Positions 28,316 through 37,572 of a stretch of DNA of 64,000 nt are shown here, piece after piece. The translations under genes and the position numbers were made by a program. Source of the DNA: Cupriavidus sp. BIS7 (GTDB lineage Bacteria > Pseudomonadota > Gammaproteobacteria > Burkholderiales > Burkholderiaceae). Below the pieces are notes generated by a model. It had not been told where the DNA came from. It saw only the letters and a program-made list of their open reading frames with translations, and ran no database searches. The DNA lies in contig NZ_ALOU01000050.1 of the NCBI RefSeq assembly GCF_000292345.1, positions 1 to 64,000 of the forward strand, written 5' to 3'. Position 1 is the first letter of the stretch. The number at the start of each line of letters is the position of its first letter.

Positions 28316-28969
28316 TCAGACTCGGAAGATATCTTCCAGCACTGCACGCTTCACTGTCTTGAAGACGAGGCTTCCCGACTCGCCGGGATAGGCGACGCAG
28401 TTTCCGGGCGTGTCGCGATTGATGACACCAGTTCCTTGAGAGAGGATGGTGTTTGCGCCTACATTGCTTCGTCCGATGATTGCGGTGTTCGGATACATCA
28501 CAACCCCATCTCCGATGACCGGCGCAATGCCGTGGTTCTTTCCGACGGTGGAGTTCTGATACAGCACGAAATAGTTTCCGTACGTGGCCTTGGCCAGCAC
28601 GATCCCCACGGAGTGGCCAATGAAGAATACTTCTGGCATTTCGATCTCATAGAAGAGATCGATGGCGTTCAAGGCCTTGTTAAGGCAGAACAGGCGCGTC
28701 GGCACATTGGCGTCGCATTCGTGACGCCATATCGTGTTCGCGAGGTAATACAGGTAGATGCAGTACTGGCTTGAATTGAGGTAGTTGAAACGGCCCGGCG
28801 CCCACATTCGCACGGCACTTATGCAGCGATCGGTGCGATGGAGCGCTTCATCCATATGACGAGCGACGTGCGTGCGAACGAGTTCGTTTCTTCCATCAGG
28901 GAAGAAGGATGCAACCTGCGCGCAGGTGTAGTCGATCAGGCTTTGTCGAGTGTGGTCAATCAGTTCCAT
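28316..28969 (-). CDS. hexapeptide-repeat acyltransferase (serine acetyltransferase-like)
   Basis: A protein of 217 residues with a helical N-terminal half and a left-handed beta-helix at about 110-190: GHSVGIVLAKATYGNYFVLY, QNSTVGKNHGIAPVIGDGVV, NTAIIGRSNVGANTILSQGT. The overall plan resembles CysE, but its place as the last gene of a sugar-modifying operon suggests O- or N-acylation of a sugar. It overlaps the SDR gene by 14 bases. A truncated homologue lies at 14357-14572. Confidence 0.8.
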   Translation of the reverse strand: MELIDHTRQSLIDYTCAQVASFFPDGRNELVRTHVARHMDEALHRTDRCISAVRMWAPGRFNYLNSSQYCIYLYYLANTIWRHECDANVPTRLFCLNKALNAIDLFYEIEMPEVFFIGHSVGIVLAKATYGNYFVLYQNSTVGKNHGIAPVIGDGVVMYPNTAIIGRSNVGANTILSQGTGVINRDTPGNCVAYPGESGSLVFKTVKRAVLEDIFRV

Positions 28970-29774
28970 TCCACCTCAGCGTATTCAGATAGGTGTTGAC
29001 GACATCGCGTACAGGGCGTGGTGCCTGCCATAGCGCGGTCAGTCGGCTGATATCGCATTGCGAGACTGATTGACGCGGCAGCTCGCGGGAGAAGCTGATC
29101 GACCAGCCGCAACGATTGAAGACCTCAGCCAATTCGCCATTGGAAACGTTCTCGCCGCTTGCGAGGTTCACGATTCCGCTTGTCGCACAGTCCGACATTG
29201 CCCGCAGGCCCGCAACGACATCGTCGAGATGAATGTAGTCGCGCACGTAGCCGGTGCTTGAATCGAGGTGAATGATTCTCTCGGTGGCCGAACGCTGCAG
29301 CCATTCGGAGAGATAACCTGGCGCCCCGGCACTTGAGTCGTAGACACAGGCAAGCCGCGCGACTGCGGTGCGATTTCCTGCGACGGTCAGGCACAGGTTC
29401 TCGCCCAATGCTTTTGAAAGATCGTACAGGTGGCGCGGATTCGCTGGATTCAGTTCGAGGCTGCTCTGCTCCTGTCCGCCTTTGGCACCGAGACTGTCGT
29501 AGAGGCGGGTTGAGGACAGGTAAGTCAAGTGCGAAAAACGGGCCTCGCGCAAGACGCCGGCAAGTAGGCCGACGTGCGCTTCAACCGTATCGAACGGGCG
29601 CACCGCAAAGTCGGCGGTCAGCCCGATGCAGTAGATGACCTGTCCGAGGTCGCGTGCGAAAACGTCGGGTTCGCCGCGCGCGGGCGCATAGACCTCATGC
29701 CCGTCAGCGCGCAGCGATGCAACGAGACGACTGCCGACAAAGCCGGAAGCGCCGAGTATCGTGTAAAGCGACAT
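28956..29774 (-). CDS. NAD(P)-dependent SDR reductase/epimerase of nucleotide sugars
   Basis: A protein of 272 residues of the extended SDR family. The cofactor motif GASGFVGS is at 8-15, the Ser in YLSSTRLYDS is near 86-89 and the catalytic Y117-x3-K121 is in HLYDLSKALGE. RDYIHLDDVVAGL is the usual substrate-side motif. In this operon the likely role is 4-ketoreduction of the CDP-sugar intermediate. It starts 5 bases after the FkbM gene and overlaps the acyltransferase gene. Confidence 0.85.
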   Translation of the reverse strand: MSLYTILGASGFVGSRLVASLRADGHEVYAPARGEPDVFARDLGQVIYCIGLTADFAVRPFDTVEAHVGLLAGVLREARFSHLTYLSSTRLYDSLGAKGGQEQSSLELNPANPRHLYDLSKALGENLCLTVAGNRTAVARLACVYDSSAGAPGYLSEWLQRSATERIIHLDSSTGYVRDYIHLDDVVAGLRAMSDCATSGIVNLASGENVSNGELAEVFNRCGWSISFSRELPRQSVSQCDISRLTALWQAPRPVRDVVNTYLNTLRWNGTD

Positions 29775-29779
29775 CGCGC

Positions 29780-30844
29780 TTAGAGGCCGCCGATAGGGTG
29801 ATGAAGTGCCGGATCCTTATGGCGCAGCAGCTTGGGGCTGACGCCTCTGAGGATGGAATAGTCCGGCGAATCGAACAGGCTCTCGTCCTTGACCGCTACC
29901 ATGTTGAAGCCATGGGCCGGGCCCTCAAGATAGACGGAATCGGCCGGAATCAGTTCTACCGGCTTGTGTGACATGGCGAAGTTGGAATTGAAGTCCCGAA
30001 CCGCAAAGACCTTGTACCCACGGTCGCTCAGCAACCTGACGATGGGGGTGTTCTCCAGACCATTGCTCCAGTCAACATAGTGTCTATGGACTTCGAACAC
30101 GACGTTCGGTGCTTCACCGGCAGGGCGCTCCAGGAAAGCTTGTGCGCCTTGCAGTGCGCGCAGTTCGGCACCTTCGATGTCGAGCATGATGAGATCCAGC
30201 TTCTGCACACTGATCGCACTCAGATAATCCTGAATGGACACCGTCTGGAAGCCATCATCACCGCCTTCGTTCGCTACTTCCGGGTGCGCGAAGGAGTCGA
30301 AGCCGACCAGCTTCAGGGTCGTGGAACTGTTGTCCCACAGGCCTTCGGAGCGCGGCACGATGTTCGTAAGTTTGTTCAGCCCGGCATTGTGCATGAGCAT
30401 GCGACGCTGATCGTTGTTGGGCTCGAACGCGTGGACGACGCCACCATTGCCGGCGACCTGCTTTGCGATCAACACTGCCTGGTCGCCGAAGTAAGCGCCG
30501 CCAATGACAACCTGTTTCGCTCGCCTGGCGAGGTCGACTAGAAGGCGCGAGGTTTGCGGTTCCCACGCATGATCAGGCTTGGCCGGCTCCGACATTACGA
30601 AATCGCGCGCGATCTTCGAGCGATAGAGGAAGTCCAGTTGTGTGCCGTCAGCCAGTTCCTTGCGTACGATCCGATCATCATCGTGAAGGGCATCGATCAA
30701 TGGGCCCGTGACTTCCTCGCGAACGTCGATGCCAGGCGTGACGACTTTTTTTTCGAATGCCAGTATCTGCGAAATGAATTCGGCACGCCACGCAGGATCT
30801 TCCGCGATCTTGGTCAGTGCTGCCAGGAGGTTTTCGTGAGCCAT
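29780..30844 (-). CDS. FkbM-family methyltransferase
   Basis: A protein of 354 residues. The SAM-binding core starts at about 110 (VVIGGAYFGDQAVLIAKQV, VHAFEPNNDQRRMLMHNAGL) and includes KLDLIMLDIEGAELRALQGA and VVFEVHRHYVDW, the FkbM pattern. Such enzymes O-methylate sugars or polyketides. The N-terminal 100 residues are helical and not part of the methyltransferase fold. Here the target is probably the flagellar sugar, which would carry an O-methyl group in addition to a C-methyl. Confidence 0.87.
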   Translation of the reverse strand: MAHENLLAALTKIAEDPAWRAEFISQILAFEKKVVTPGIDVREEVTGPLIDALHDDDRIVRKELADGTQLDFLYRSKIARDFVMSEPAKPDHAWEPQTSRLLVDLARRAKQVVIGGAYFGDQAVLIAKQVAGNGGVVHAFEPNNDQRRMLMHNAGLNKLTNIVPRSEGLWDNSSTTLKLVGFDSFAHPEVANEGGDDGFQTVSIQDYLSAISVQKLDLIMLDIEGAELRALQGAQAFLERPAGEAPNVVFEVHRHYVDWSNGLENTPIVRLLSDRGYKVFAVRDFNSNFAMSHKPVELIPADSVYLEGPAHGFNMVAVKDESLFDSPDYSILRGVSPKLLRHKDPALHHPIGGL

Positions 30845-30856
30845 GCTTGTAGTCTC

Positions 30857-31411
30857 TCAGGTCTGCATATGTCTAAAACTATCGGAAAGCAGGGGATACT
30901 TCCGGTCCCTGTCGGAGATCACTCTATTTGCGCATCCGGGCCATTCGATGCCCAGTGTCGGATCGTCCCAGCGCAAGCCGCGCGACGATGGTCCGTGAAA
31001 CCGCGTCGTCATCGCGTACAACACCTCCGTTTCGGGCAGAAGCGTTTGAAATCCGTGTGCCACACCCTGTGGGACATAGAGTTGCCGATGATTTTTCGCA
31101 GAGAGATCGACACCGTACCAGCGCCCGAACATCGGCGATTCATCTCGTAGATCGACTATCACGTCAAAGACCGCCCCGCGTGTCACGCGCACCAGCTTTT
31201 CCTCGGAATTGGGCGAAATCTGGTAATGCATGCCTCGCAAGGTTCCGGCGCGCGGATTCCATGAAACGCTCTGCTGCACGAACCGAGGATTGAGCCCGGA
31301 TTGTGAGAACGCATCGAAGCAGAACGTCCTTGCAAAGAATCCGCGCTCGTCCTCGATCGGTTCAACATCGATCACAAAGGCGCCCGGTACTGTTGTGGCG
31401 GTGAACTTCAA
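30857..31411 (-). CDS. RmlC-like cupin, NDP-4-keto-6-deoxysugar 3- or 3,5-epimerase
   Basis: A protein of 184 residues. D-x-RG-F (EDERGFFARTF) is at 21-31, the catalytic His in GTLRGMHYQ is H62, and VPQGVAHGFQTL and RGLRWDDPTLGIEWP follow. Aligned by eye, the RmlC tyrosine that protonates C5 (usually in DYY) falls on F138 (TTRFHGP), so full 3,5-epimerase activity is doubtful. The start is a TTG at 31411: GAGGT lies 7 bases upstream and TTGA overlaps the stop of the preceding gene. It probably acts after the C-methyltransferase. Confidence 0.83.
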   Translation of the reverse strand: MKFTATTVPGAFVIDVEPIEDERGFFARTFCFDAFSQSGLNPRFVQQSVSWNPRAGTLRGMHYQISPNSEEKLVRVTRGAVFDVIVDLRDESPMFGRWYGVDLSAKNHRQLYVPQGVAHGFQTLLPETEVLYAMTTRFHGPSSRGLRWDDPTLGIEWPGCANRVISDRDRKYPLLSDSFRHMQT

Positions 31412-32646
31412 TCGATTACCTCGACCGAAGGGATGGGTACTACAAACCGGCCACCCCAATTGCGGATGTCGGCCATCTGTTGCATGACCTCATCCTTGAT
31501 GTTCCACGGGAGAATGAGAACGTAGTCCGCACGTTCTTCAAAGATCGCTTCAGGATGCCGTACAGGAATGCGCGATCCGGGCAGAAGCTGCCCCTGCTTG
31601 ATGGGATTCCTGTCCACTACGAAGTCGATGAAGTCGGTACCAATGCCGCAGAAGTTCAGAAGAGTATTGCCCTTTGCCGCTGCGCCATAGGCGACGATCC
31701 GCTTGCCTGCTCGCTTCGCCTGGATCAGGAAGTCGAGCAGGGCGCGTTTTGTCTCGCGCACCTTTTCTCCAAAATCGGCATAGGTCTGCAGATTTTTTAG
31801 CCCCGCTACGCTTTCCATTTCCAGGCATTCAGCTACTGCAGGGCTCTCGGTATGCGAAGCAGCTTGATGGCAGGCATACACGCGCAGACTGCCACCGTGG
31901 GTCGGAAGATGCTCGACATCGAAGAAGCGCAATCCGGCGCGCTTGAAAATCGGAACCAGCGCCGTCAGCGAGAGATATGAGTAGTGCTCGTGATAGAGCG
32001 TGTCGAACTGGGTCTGCTCGATCAGGTTCAGCAGGTGCGGGAATTCGAGCGTGATTGCGCCTTCCGGTTTCAGCACCAATGGCATGCCACCAACGAATTC
32101 GTTGATGTCCGGGACGTGTGCCAATACGTTGTTGCCGAGCAGGAGGTCGACTTTTCCACCTTCCGAGACAAGCTGATTCGCTGTATCGCGATTAAAAAAG
32201 AGCTCGAGGCTCTCGACACCAAGCTTTCGGGCCGCGGCTGCGGTATTTGCAGTCGGCTCTACACCGACACAAGGGATGCCGGCCTGCACAAAGTACTGCA
32301 GCAGGTAGCCGTCATTACTTGCGATTTCGACCACCCTGCTGGACTTGTTCAGTTCGAAACGCGGGATGATGGTCTCCACGTAACGCTTGGCGTGCGCCAG
32401 CCATGACGTGGAGAACGAAGAAAAGTACACGTAATCTTCGTGAAAGTGCGTCTCTGCGCGAGCTACATCGGGTAACTGTACCAGCCAGCACTGCGCGCAT
32501 ACGAAAGCGTGCAGCGGGTGGAAAAGCTCGCCGTGCGCCAAATCTTCAGGCTTGACAAATGCATTCGAGATCGGCGAGAGCCCGAGGTCTGCAAAGGTAT
32601 GCGTCAGTGGCGTGCCGCAGGAGCGGCAGGTGCGAGTGTCATTCAT
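31408..32646 (-). CDS. zinc-binding NDP-sugar C-methyltransferase (TylC3-like)
   Basis: A protein of 412 residues. The N-terminal zinc site is C7-x2-C10 (TCRSCGTPL) and C50-x2-C53 (FVCAQCWLV). The SAM-binding core begins at VVEIASNDGYLLQYFV with GVEPTANTAAAA, and the C-terminal third (KRIVAYGAAAKGNTLLNFCG) is typical of the family. Such enzymes methylate C3 of NDP-4-keto-6-deoxysugars, for example in mycarose and virenose synthesis. It is the first gene of the leftward five-gene operon. The start ATG at 32646 is preferred to a TTG two codons earlier. Confidence 0.85.
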   Translation of the reverse strand: MNDTRTCRSCGTPLTHTFADLGLSPISNAFVKPEDLAHGELFHPLHAFVCAQCWLVQLPDVARAETHFHEDYVYFSSFSTSWLAHAKRYVETIIPRFELNKSSRVVEIASNDGYLLQYFVQAGIPCVGVEPTANTAAAARKLGVESLELFFNRDTANQLVSEGGKVDLLLGNNVLAHVPDINEFVGGMPLVLKPEGAITLEFPHLLNLIEQTQFDTLYHEHYSYLSLTALVPIFKRAGLRFFDVEHLPTHGGSLRVYACHQAASHTESPAVAECLEMESVAGLKNLQTYADFGEKVRETKRALLDFLIQAKRAGKRIVAYGAAAKGNTLLNFCGIGTDFIDFVVDRNPIKQGQLLPGSRIPVRHPEAIFEERADYVLILPWNIKDEVMQQMADIRNWGGRFVVPIPSVEVID

Positions 32647-33136
32647 GATCAATTGCTATCGTGTCAACCGGGTTAGGAATGACAGGTCCGGCGTATGCGC
32701 ATCTTTGGCTTCGATCGGCCCGTCCTCAGGGATGGCGGTGGCCTACTCCCCCTCAACAGCTTTCCATGCGCTCCGGGAGCCTTTTTTGAGCGGTTCCAAT
32801 GCTGGCACTGGAGCAATCGGAATGAAGCCTCGAACAGAGGGGGATTTTGGCGCCAGCTTTTGAGTAGTAGATGTGGTTCAACGCTCGGCAGACGACAGGC
32901 GGTTGTATGCAGGTATGCGGGACCGTTTGACGCCCATTCGGGTGAGTTGTTGATAACTGTGGTGGCATCCCCCGGGCTAGCTTGTTGCGAATCAGGCACA
33001 TTAATGCCGTGGCTGAAAGCAAGCCGACAAGCAAGGTTTGAAGCGCTCGCATAAAATGGCGGCTCTTCTCGATGACAAGAGCAGACAAGCCCGCCCGGCC
33101 GATCGTCCGGCCGACGTCTGCCATGCAGGATCCCCC
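32647..33136. other. intergenic region between the sugar operon and the MFS gene
   Basis: A 490-base region between divergent genes. It should hold both promoters, but I found no sigma-28 motif, clear dyad or terminator. A short AT-rich stretch with CATAAAATGG near 33050 could be part of the MFS promoter. No supported coding sequence is present. Confidence 0.4.
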
Positions 33137-34693
33137 ATGTCCGCTCCGCAAGCGCCAGCCGCATCGCCATCTTCCCCGCAGTCGCCCGCCGGCGTGCCCG
33201 TGATGCAGGTCATCTTTGGCCTGATGCTGGCTATCCTGCTTGGCGCGCTCGAGCAGTCGATCGTGGCCGTGGTGCTGCCTGAAATCGCACTGCAGCTCAA
33301 CGGCTTCGAGGACATGGCGTGGGTGATTTCCGCCTACCTGGTTGCGTCCACCGTGGTCACGCCGATCTACGGCAAGCTGTCCGATGTGCTCGGGCGCCGC
33401 TCGGTGCTGACATTCTCGATCGTGCTGTTCCTGCTGGCGTCCATCGCCTGCGCGCTGGCCACCACGATGCCGATGCTGATCGTCGCGCGCATCCTGCAGG
33501 GCCTGGGCGGCGGCGGCCTGATTTCCGTATCGCAGGCAACCATCGCCGATGTGGTGCCGCTGCGCGAGCGCGGCCGCTATCAGGGCTATGTGAGCGGCGT
33601 CTGGGCCGTGGCCAGCATGGCCGGGCCCGTGATCGGCGGCTACCTTGCACACTTCCTATCCTGGCGCTGGATCTTCTGGATCAACATCCCGCTGTCGCTG
33701 GTCGCGCTGGTGGTGGTGCGGCGCGCGCTGCGGCATCTGCCGGTCAGCGGGCGCAAGCACAAGATCGATTACCTTGGCGCGCTGCTGTTTGGCGGCGGCC
33801 TGTCGGGCGTGCTGGTGTTCCTGACGCGGATGGGTCAGGGCCGCTCGCCGCTGGAGCCGCAAACGATCGGCCTGCTGGCCGCCGGGCTCGTCGGCCTGGT
33901 GCTGTTCGTCTGGCAGGAACGGCGCGCGAGCGATCCGGTGATTCCGCTGAAGATGTTTGGCGTGCCCACCGTGGCCATCTGCTGTATCACGCTGTTCCTG
34001 TGCTTCTTCCAGTTGATTGCGATGTCCGTGCTGCTGCCGCTGCGCTTCCAGGTTGTAGGCGGCGCGCAGGCCGACACCGCCGCGCTGCGCCTGGTGCCGC
34101 TGACGCTGGCGATCCCGTTCGGCGCCTATATCTCGGGCCGGATGATGTCGTGGAGCGGCCGCTACAAGCCGCTGCAGTTGACCGGCTGCGCGGTGGCACC
34201 GCTGGCGATCGTCGGGCTGGCCTTTGTGCCGCCGCATGCCGTGATTCCGGCAGCGCTGGTGATGATCGTGCTTGGGCTGTCTATCGGGCTTCAGCTCCCC
34301 AGCGGGCTGGTGGCCACGCAGAATTCCGTGCCGGCGCAGCACGTTGGCATTGCCACCGCGTTGACCTCGTTCTCGCGCATGCTTGGCGGTGCCGTGGGTG
34401 TGGCTGTGCTGACAACGGTGCTCATTGTGCTGCTGCGCCATGGCGGCATGGCCGTCAGCGATCTGCGTGGCGGCGAGGATGTGCTGATGAGCATGTTCCG
34501 CCGGGCCATGGCGGCCCGGGACCAGGGCGATGCCGCCGCGGTGCGCGCGGCGGCCGACAGCGCGTTCCGGCAACTGTTCCTGATGAGCGCGGGCGTATCG
34601 CTGATCGCGCCGTTCCTGGTCATGCGGCTCACGGAGAAGACGCTGCGCGGCAGCCCGGCTGCGGCTGCTTCGGCGGCGGCTGCAGCGGAATAG
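33137..34693 (+). CDS. DHA2-family MFS multidrug efflux transporter
   Basis: A protein of 518 residues with about 14 transmembrane segments. Motif A variants are present (GKLSDVLGRRSVL) and the motif C region (GVWAVASMAGPVIGGYLA) typical of drug:H+ antiporters. SWRWIFWINIPLSLVAL is the DHA2 hallmark. The start MSAPQAP at 33137 has AGGA 6 bases upstream; earlier in-frame starts (TTG 33038, ATG 33056) lack one. The neighbours are sugar genes on the left and a chemoreceptor on the right, and there is no adjacent regulator. Confidence 0.9.
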   Translation: MSAPQAPAASPSSPQSPAGVPVMQVIFGLMLAILLGALEQSIVAVVLPEIALQLNGFEDMAWVISAYLVASTVVTPIYGKLSDVLGRRSVLTFSIVLFLLASIACALATTMPMLIVARILQGLGGGGLISVSQATIADVVPLRERGRYQGYVSGVWAVASMAGPVIGGYLAHFLSWRWIFWINIPLSLVALVVVRRALRHLPVSGRKHKIDYLGALLFGGGLSGVLVFLTRMGQGRSPLEPQTIGLLAAGLVGLVLFVWQERRASDPVIPLKMFGVPTVAICCITLFLCFFQLIAMSVLLPLRFQVVGGAQADTAALRLVPLTLAIPFGAYISGRMMSWSGRYKPLQLTGCAVAPLAIVGLAFVPPHAVIPAALVMIVLGLSIGLQLPSGLVATQNSVPAQHVGIATALTSFSRMLGGAVGVAVLTTVLIVLLRHGGMAVSDLRGGEDVLMSMFRRAMAARDQGDAAAVRAAADSAFRQLFLMSAGVSLIAPFLVMRLTEKTLRGSPAAAASAAAAAE

Positions 34694-34749
34694 GCATGTT
34701 TCCCGGCGCCGCTCCTGCCGGCGCCGGCTTGCGATTCATCGGGATCGCA

Positions 34750-34776
34750 TAAAGGCGGGCGTAAATGTGCCGATAA
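34750..34776 (+). promoter_or_regulatory. sigma-28 (FliA) promoter of the second chemoreceptor gene
   Basis: TAAAGGCG, an 11-base spacer and GCCGATAA, with a perfect -10 element and TAAA core, lie 32 bases before the chemoreceptor start. This ties the receptor to the flagellar regulon. Confidence 0.9.
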
Positions 34777-34807
34777 AGCACTTATCGATACGTCCAATGC
34801 CTTTTAT

Positions 34808-36358
34808 ATGAACCTGCTGCCCCGGCGCTTTTCGTCGCGCCTGACAATATCCACGCTGATTCCCGGGCTCCTGTTCACTTGTGCCATCGGCTTCTGTCTA
34901 TGGGGGCTGTGGCGTACCCAGGCCGATTTCGACGCGCACATCAAGACCGCACAGGCCGTCTCGGATGACTTGTCCGAGATGTATGCACAAGGTTTGCAGC
35001 AGGGGCAGGCGCTGCGCAATTTCGTGTTGAATCCCCGTGACACCAAGGCAATAGAGAACCTGGAGTCTGGCCGCAAGCGGTATGCGGAGGCATTTGCCGA
35101 GCTGAGCAGGCTGGCCCCGGCCATGGGCATGGAGCGCGAGGTTCAGGCGCTGGGTTCGCTGGCCGCGGCACAGGATGCGGCTGCGACGGCCGTCGTGCAA
35201 ATGGCCGCGCAGGATGCGGCGCAGGCTGTTCTGTTGCTGAACAAGGAGCAGACCCCCGCCTGGCGGGCTTTGCGCGCCGCCCTGCTGAAACAGCGCGATG
35301 CCGCACGGGCATTTGCAAAGGCATCGCATGAGAACGCACAGTTGCGTGCGAATGAAGCGATGGCCGTGGCTGGTGTCCTGGCGCTTGTAGCGGTTACCGC
35401 GGGCGTGTTGCTCGGCTGGGCACTGCGGCGCACCGTCCGCCAGCAATTGGGTGGGGACCCTGCAGAAGCGCGCGAGGCCGTGCTCAGGATCGCGCAGGGC
35501 GATCCGGTTTCGCCGGTGCCGGCTGCCATGGCGCCGCAAAGCCTGATGGCGGAACTGGCAAGCATGCAGGCGCAGTTGCGCACGATCGTCGGGCAGGTCT
35601 GGCAGGCCAGTGAAAGCATCGGGACTGCCAGTGCGGAAGTGGCGAGCGGCAATATTGACCTCTCCTCACGTACGGAGGAGCAGGCCAGTTCGCTGGAGCA
35701 GACGGCGGCGTCGATGGAACAAATGACGGCGACGGTCAAGCAGAATGCCGAGAACGCGCGCCATGCCAACAGCCTCGTGATGAACGCAGCCAGCGTCGCG
35801 CAACGGGGCGGCGAAGTCGCGTCCCGCGTGGTGCTGACCATGGATGCCATCAGCGCGTCGGCCAGGAAGGTTTCCGACATCATCGGCGTTATCGACGGCA
35901 TCGCATTTCAGACCAACATTCTTGCGCTGAATGCCGCCGTCGAGGCTGCGCGGGCGGGCGAGCAGGGACGTGGTTTCGCCGTGGTGGCGGGCGAGGTGCG
36001 TGGGCTTGCGCAGCGTAGCGCGGCGGCGGCCAAGGAGATCAAGGCCCTGATCGAGGTATCGGCGGGGCAGGTGGAAGCCGGCAGCAGCCTGGTTGACGAG
36101 GCCGGCACGACGATGGATGAGGTGGTTTCGGCGGTGAAGCAGGTCACCGGACTGATGAGCGAAATCGCCGCCGCCAGCGACGAGCAGAGCACGGGCATTC
36201 AGCAGGTCAACAACGCCGTGGCGCAGATGGACCAGGTCACGCAGCAGAACGCGGCATTGGTGGAAGAGGCTGCCGCAGCGGCGGAATCGATGCAGGAGCG
36301 TGCGAGGGATCTGGCAGCGGCCGTCAGCATCTTCAAGCTCGATACTCGCCACGCGTGA
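34808..36358 (+). CDS. methyl-accepting chemotaxis protein
   Basis: A protein of 516 residues. TM1 is at about 15-35 ([20 protein letters not shown]), followed by a short periplasmic helical domain, TM2 at about 180-202 ([20 protein letters not shown]), and a signalling domain with [20 protein letters not shown] and [20 protein letters not shown]. It ends soon after the methylation helices (IFKLDTRHA) and has no CheR-binding pentapeptide. Transcription is from the sigma-28 promoter at 34750-34776. The ligand is unknown. Confidence 0.93.
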   Translation: MNLLPRRFSSRLTISTLIPGLLFTCAIGFCLWGLWRTQADFDAHIKTAQAVSDDLSEMYAQGLQQGQALRNFVLNPRDTKAIENLESGRKRYAEAFAELSRLAPAMGMEREVQALGSLAAAQDAAATAVVQMAAQDAAQAVLLLNKEQTPAWRALRAALLKQRDAARAFAKASHENAQLRANEAMAVAGVLALVAVTAGVLLGWALRRTVRQQLGGDPAEAREAVLRIAQGDPVSPVPAAMAPQSLMAELASMQAQLRTIVGQVWQASESIGTASAEVASGNIDLSSRTEEQASSLEQTAASMEQMTATVKQNAENARHANSLVMNAASVAQRGGEVASRVVLTMDAISASARKVSDIIGVIDGIAFQTNILALNAAVEAARAGEQGRGFAVVAGEVRGLAQRSAAAAKEIKALIEVSAGQVEAGSSLVDEAGTTMDEVVSAVKQVTGLMSEIAAASDEQSTGIQQVNNAVAQMDQVTQQNAALVEEAAAAAESMQERARDLAAAVSIFKLDTRHA

Positions 36359-36431
36359 AGCTGGCGCAGCAGCGTTGGATTGCGCTGCTGCGCCGCGTAA
36401 TGCTTGCCGTTTGGCGTTGCTCGCGTCGCGC

Positions 36432-37559
36432 TCAAGCAGCCCGCAGCGATCGATTGCGCGCTCGGAAATCCTCCATGAATCCAGCCAGCCGCTCTACCGC
36501 CGAAAGCTGCAGTCCGTTATAGAGCGAAGCACGAATGCCACCGACGCTGCGGTGGCCACCCAGGCCGGAAAAACCAGCCTCGCCGGCCGACGCCAGAAAG
36601 CTTCTTTCAAGATCTTTCGATGGCAGCGTGAAGGCAACGTTCATTTTCGAGCGATCTTCGCGGGCTACGCGCGCCCGGTAGAACCCATCGCTACTATCCA
36701 GTGCCTGGTACAGGGCATCCGCCTTTCTGGTGTTGATCCTGTCCATGGCGGCCAGACCGCCAATTTCATCACGCAGCCAGCGCGTGACGAGTAGCACGAC
36801 GTAGATGGCAAATACCGGGGGCGTGTTGAAAATGGAATCGGCCTCGATCTGCTTGCGATAGTCCAGAAAGCCCGGCATCGTCGTCGGGGCGTCCTTGAGG
36901 ATTTCATCCTTCAAGACCACGACAGTGACGCCGGAAGGGCCGATGTTCTTCTGCGCGTGCGCGTAGATGACCGAGAACCGGTCGAATTCCCCGGGTGCCG
37001 AGAGAAAGTCCGATGACATGTCGCATACGCGCGGCACATCGTCTCGCCCGAGAACGCGGCGGAACTGAAGACCTTCTACCGTTTCGTTCGAGACATAGTG
37101 CAGATAGGGGGCGTCGGGCGAAAGGCTCAGTTCCTCGTCCCGCGGCAAGCGGGAGAATCCGGATGATTCGCCGCTCCACACGACACGTACCGGGCCCTCC
37201 AGCCTGGCCTCGGGCAACGCCTTGCCACTCCAATAACCGGTATGCACGTATTCGGCTGGCCGTGCGCTACCTGCCATCAGGCTCATCGGCACCATCGAGA
37301 ACTGCTGTGTTGCCCCGCCTTGCAGGAAAAGAACGTGATAGTTCTCCGGAAGGCCCAGAAGATGGCGGATATTGGACCGCAGTTCGGCCACGACCGACGC
37401 AAACCAATCGGACCGATGGCTGATCCCCAGGATCGATAGGCCGACCTCAGGCACCGCGTGGATGGATTCCTGTACCTGATGCAGGACGCTTTCCGGCAGC
37501 ACACCCGGTCCACCGGAAAAATTGAGCTGGTTGCGTTCGTTGATTGGCATGGTTTTCAT
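36432..37559 (-). CDS. phosphoserine aminotransferase-like PLP enzyme (SerC family)
   Basis: A protein of 375 residues with SerC features: NFSGGPGVLPESVLHQVQES, LFLQGGATQQFSMVPMSLM and the PLP lysine K204 in YAHAQKNIGPSGVTVVVL, ending GGHRSVGGIRASLYNGLQ. The family moves an amino group between glutamate and 3-phosphohydroxypyruvate. The gene is away from the usual serA/pheA/aroA context and directly downstream (13 bases) of an ATP-grasp gene, so it may be a paralogue with a different substrate. An alternative start is 37550. Confidence 0.82.
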   Translation of the reverse strand: MKTMPINERNQLNFSGGPGVLPESVLHQVQESIHAVPEVGLSILGISHRSDWFASVVAELRSNIRHLLGLPENYHVLFLQGGATQQFSMVPMSLMAGSARPAEYVHTGYWSGKALPEARLEGPVRVVWSGESSGFSRLPRDEELSLSPDAPYLHYVSNETVEGLQFRRVLGRDDVPRVCDMSSDFLSAPGEFDRFSVIYAHAQKNIGPSGVTVVVLKDEILKDAPTTMPGFLDYRKQIEADSIFNTPPVFAIYVVLLVTRWLRDEIGGLAAMDRINTRKADALYQALDSSDGFYRARVAREDRSKMNVAFTLPSKDLERSFLASAGEAGFSGLGGHRSVGGIRASLYNGLQLSAVERLAGFMEDFRARNRSLRAA

Positions 37560-37572
37560 GCGTAGCGCTCGG

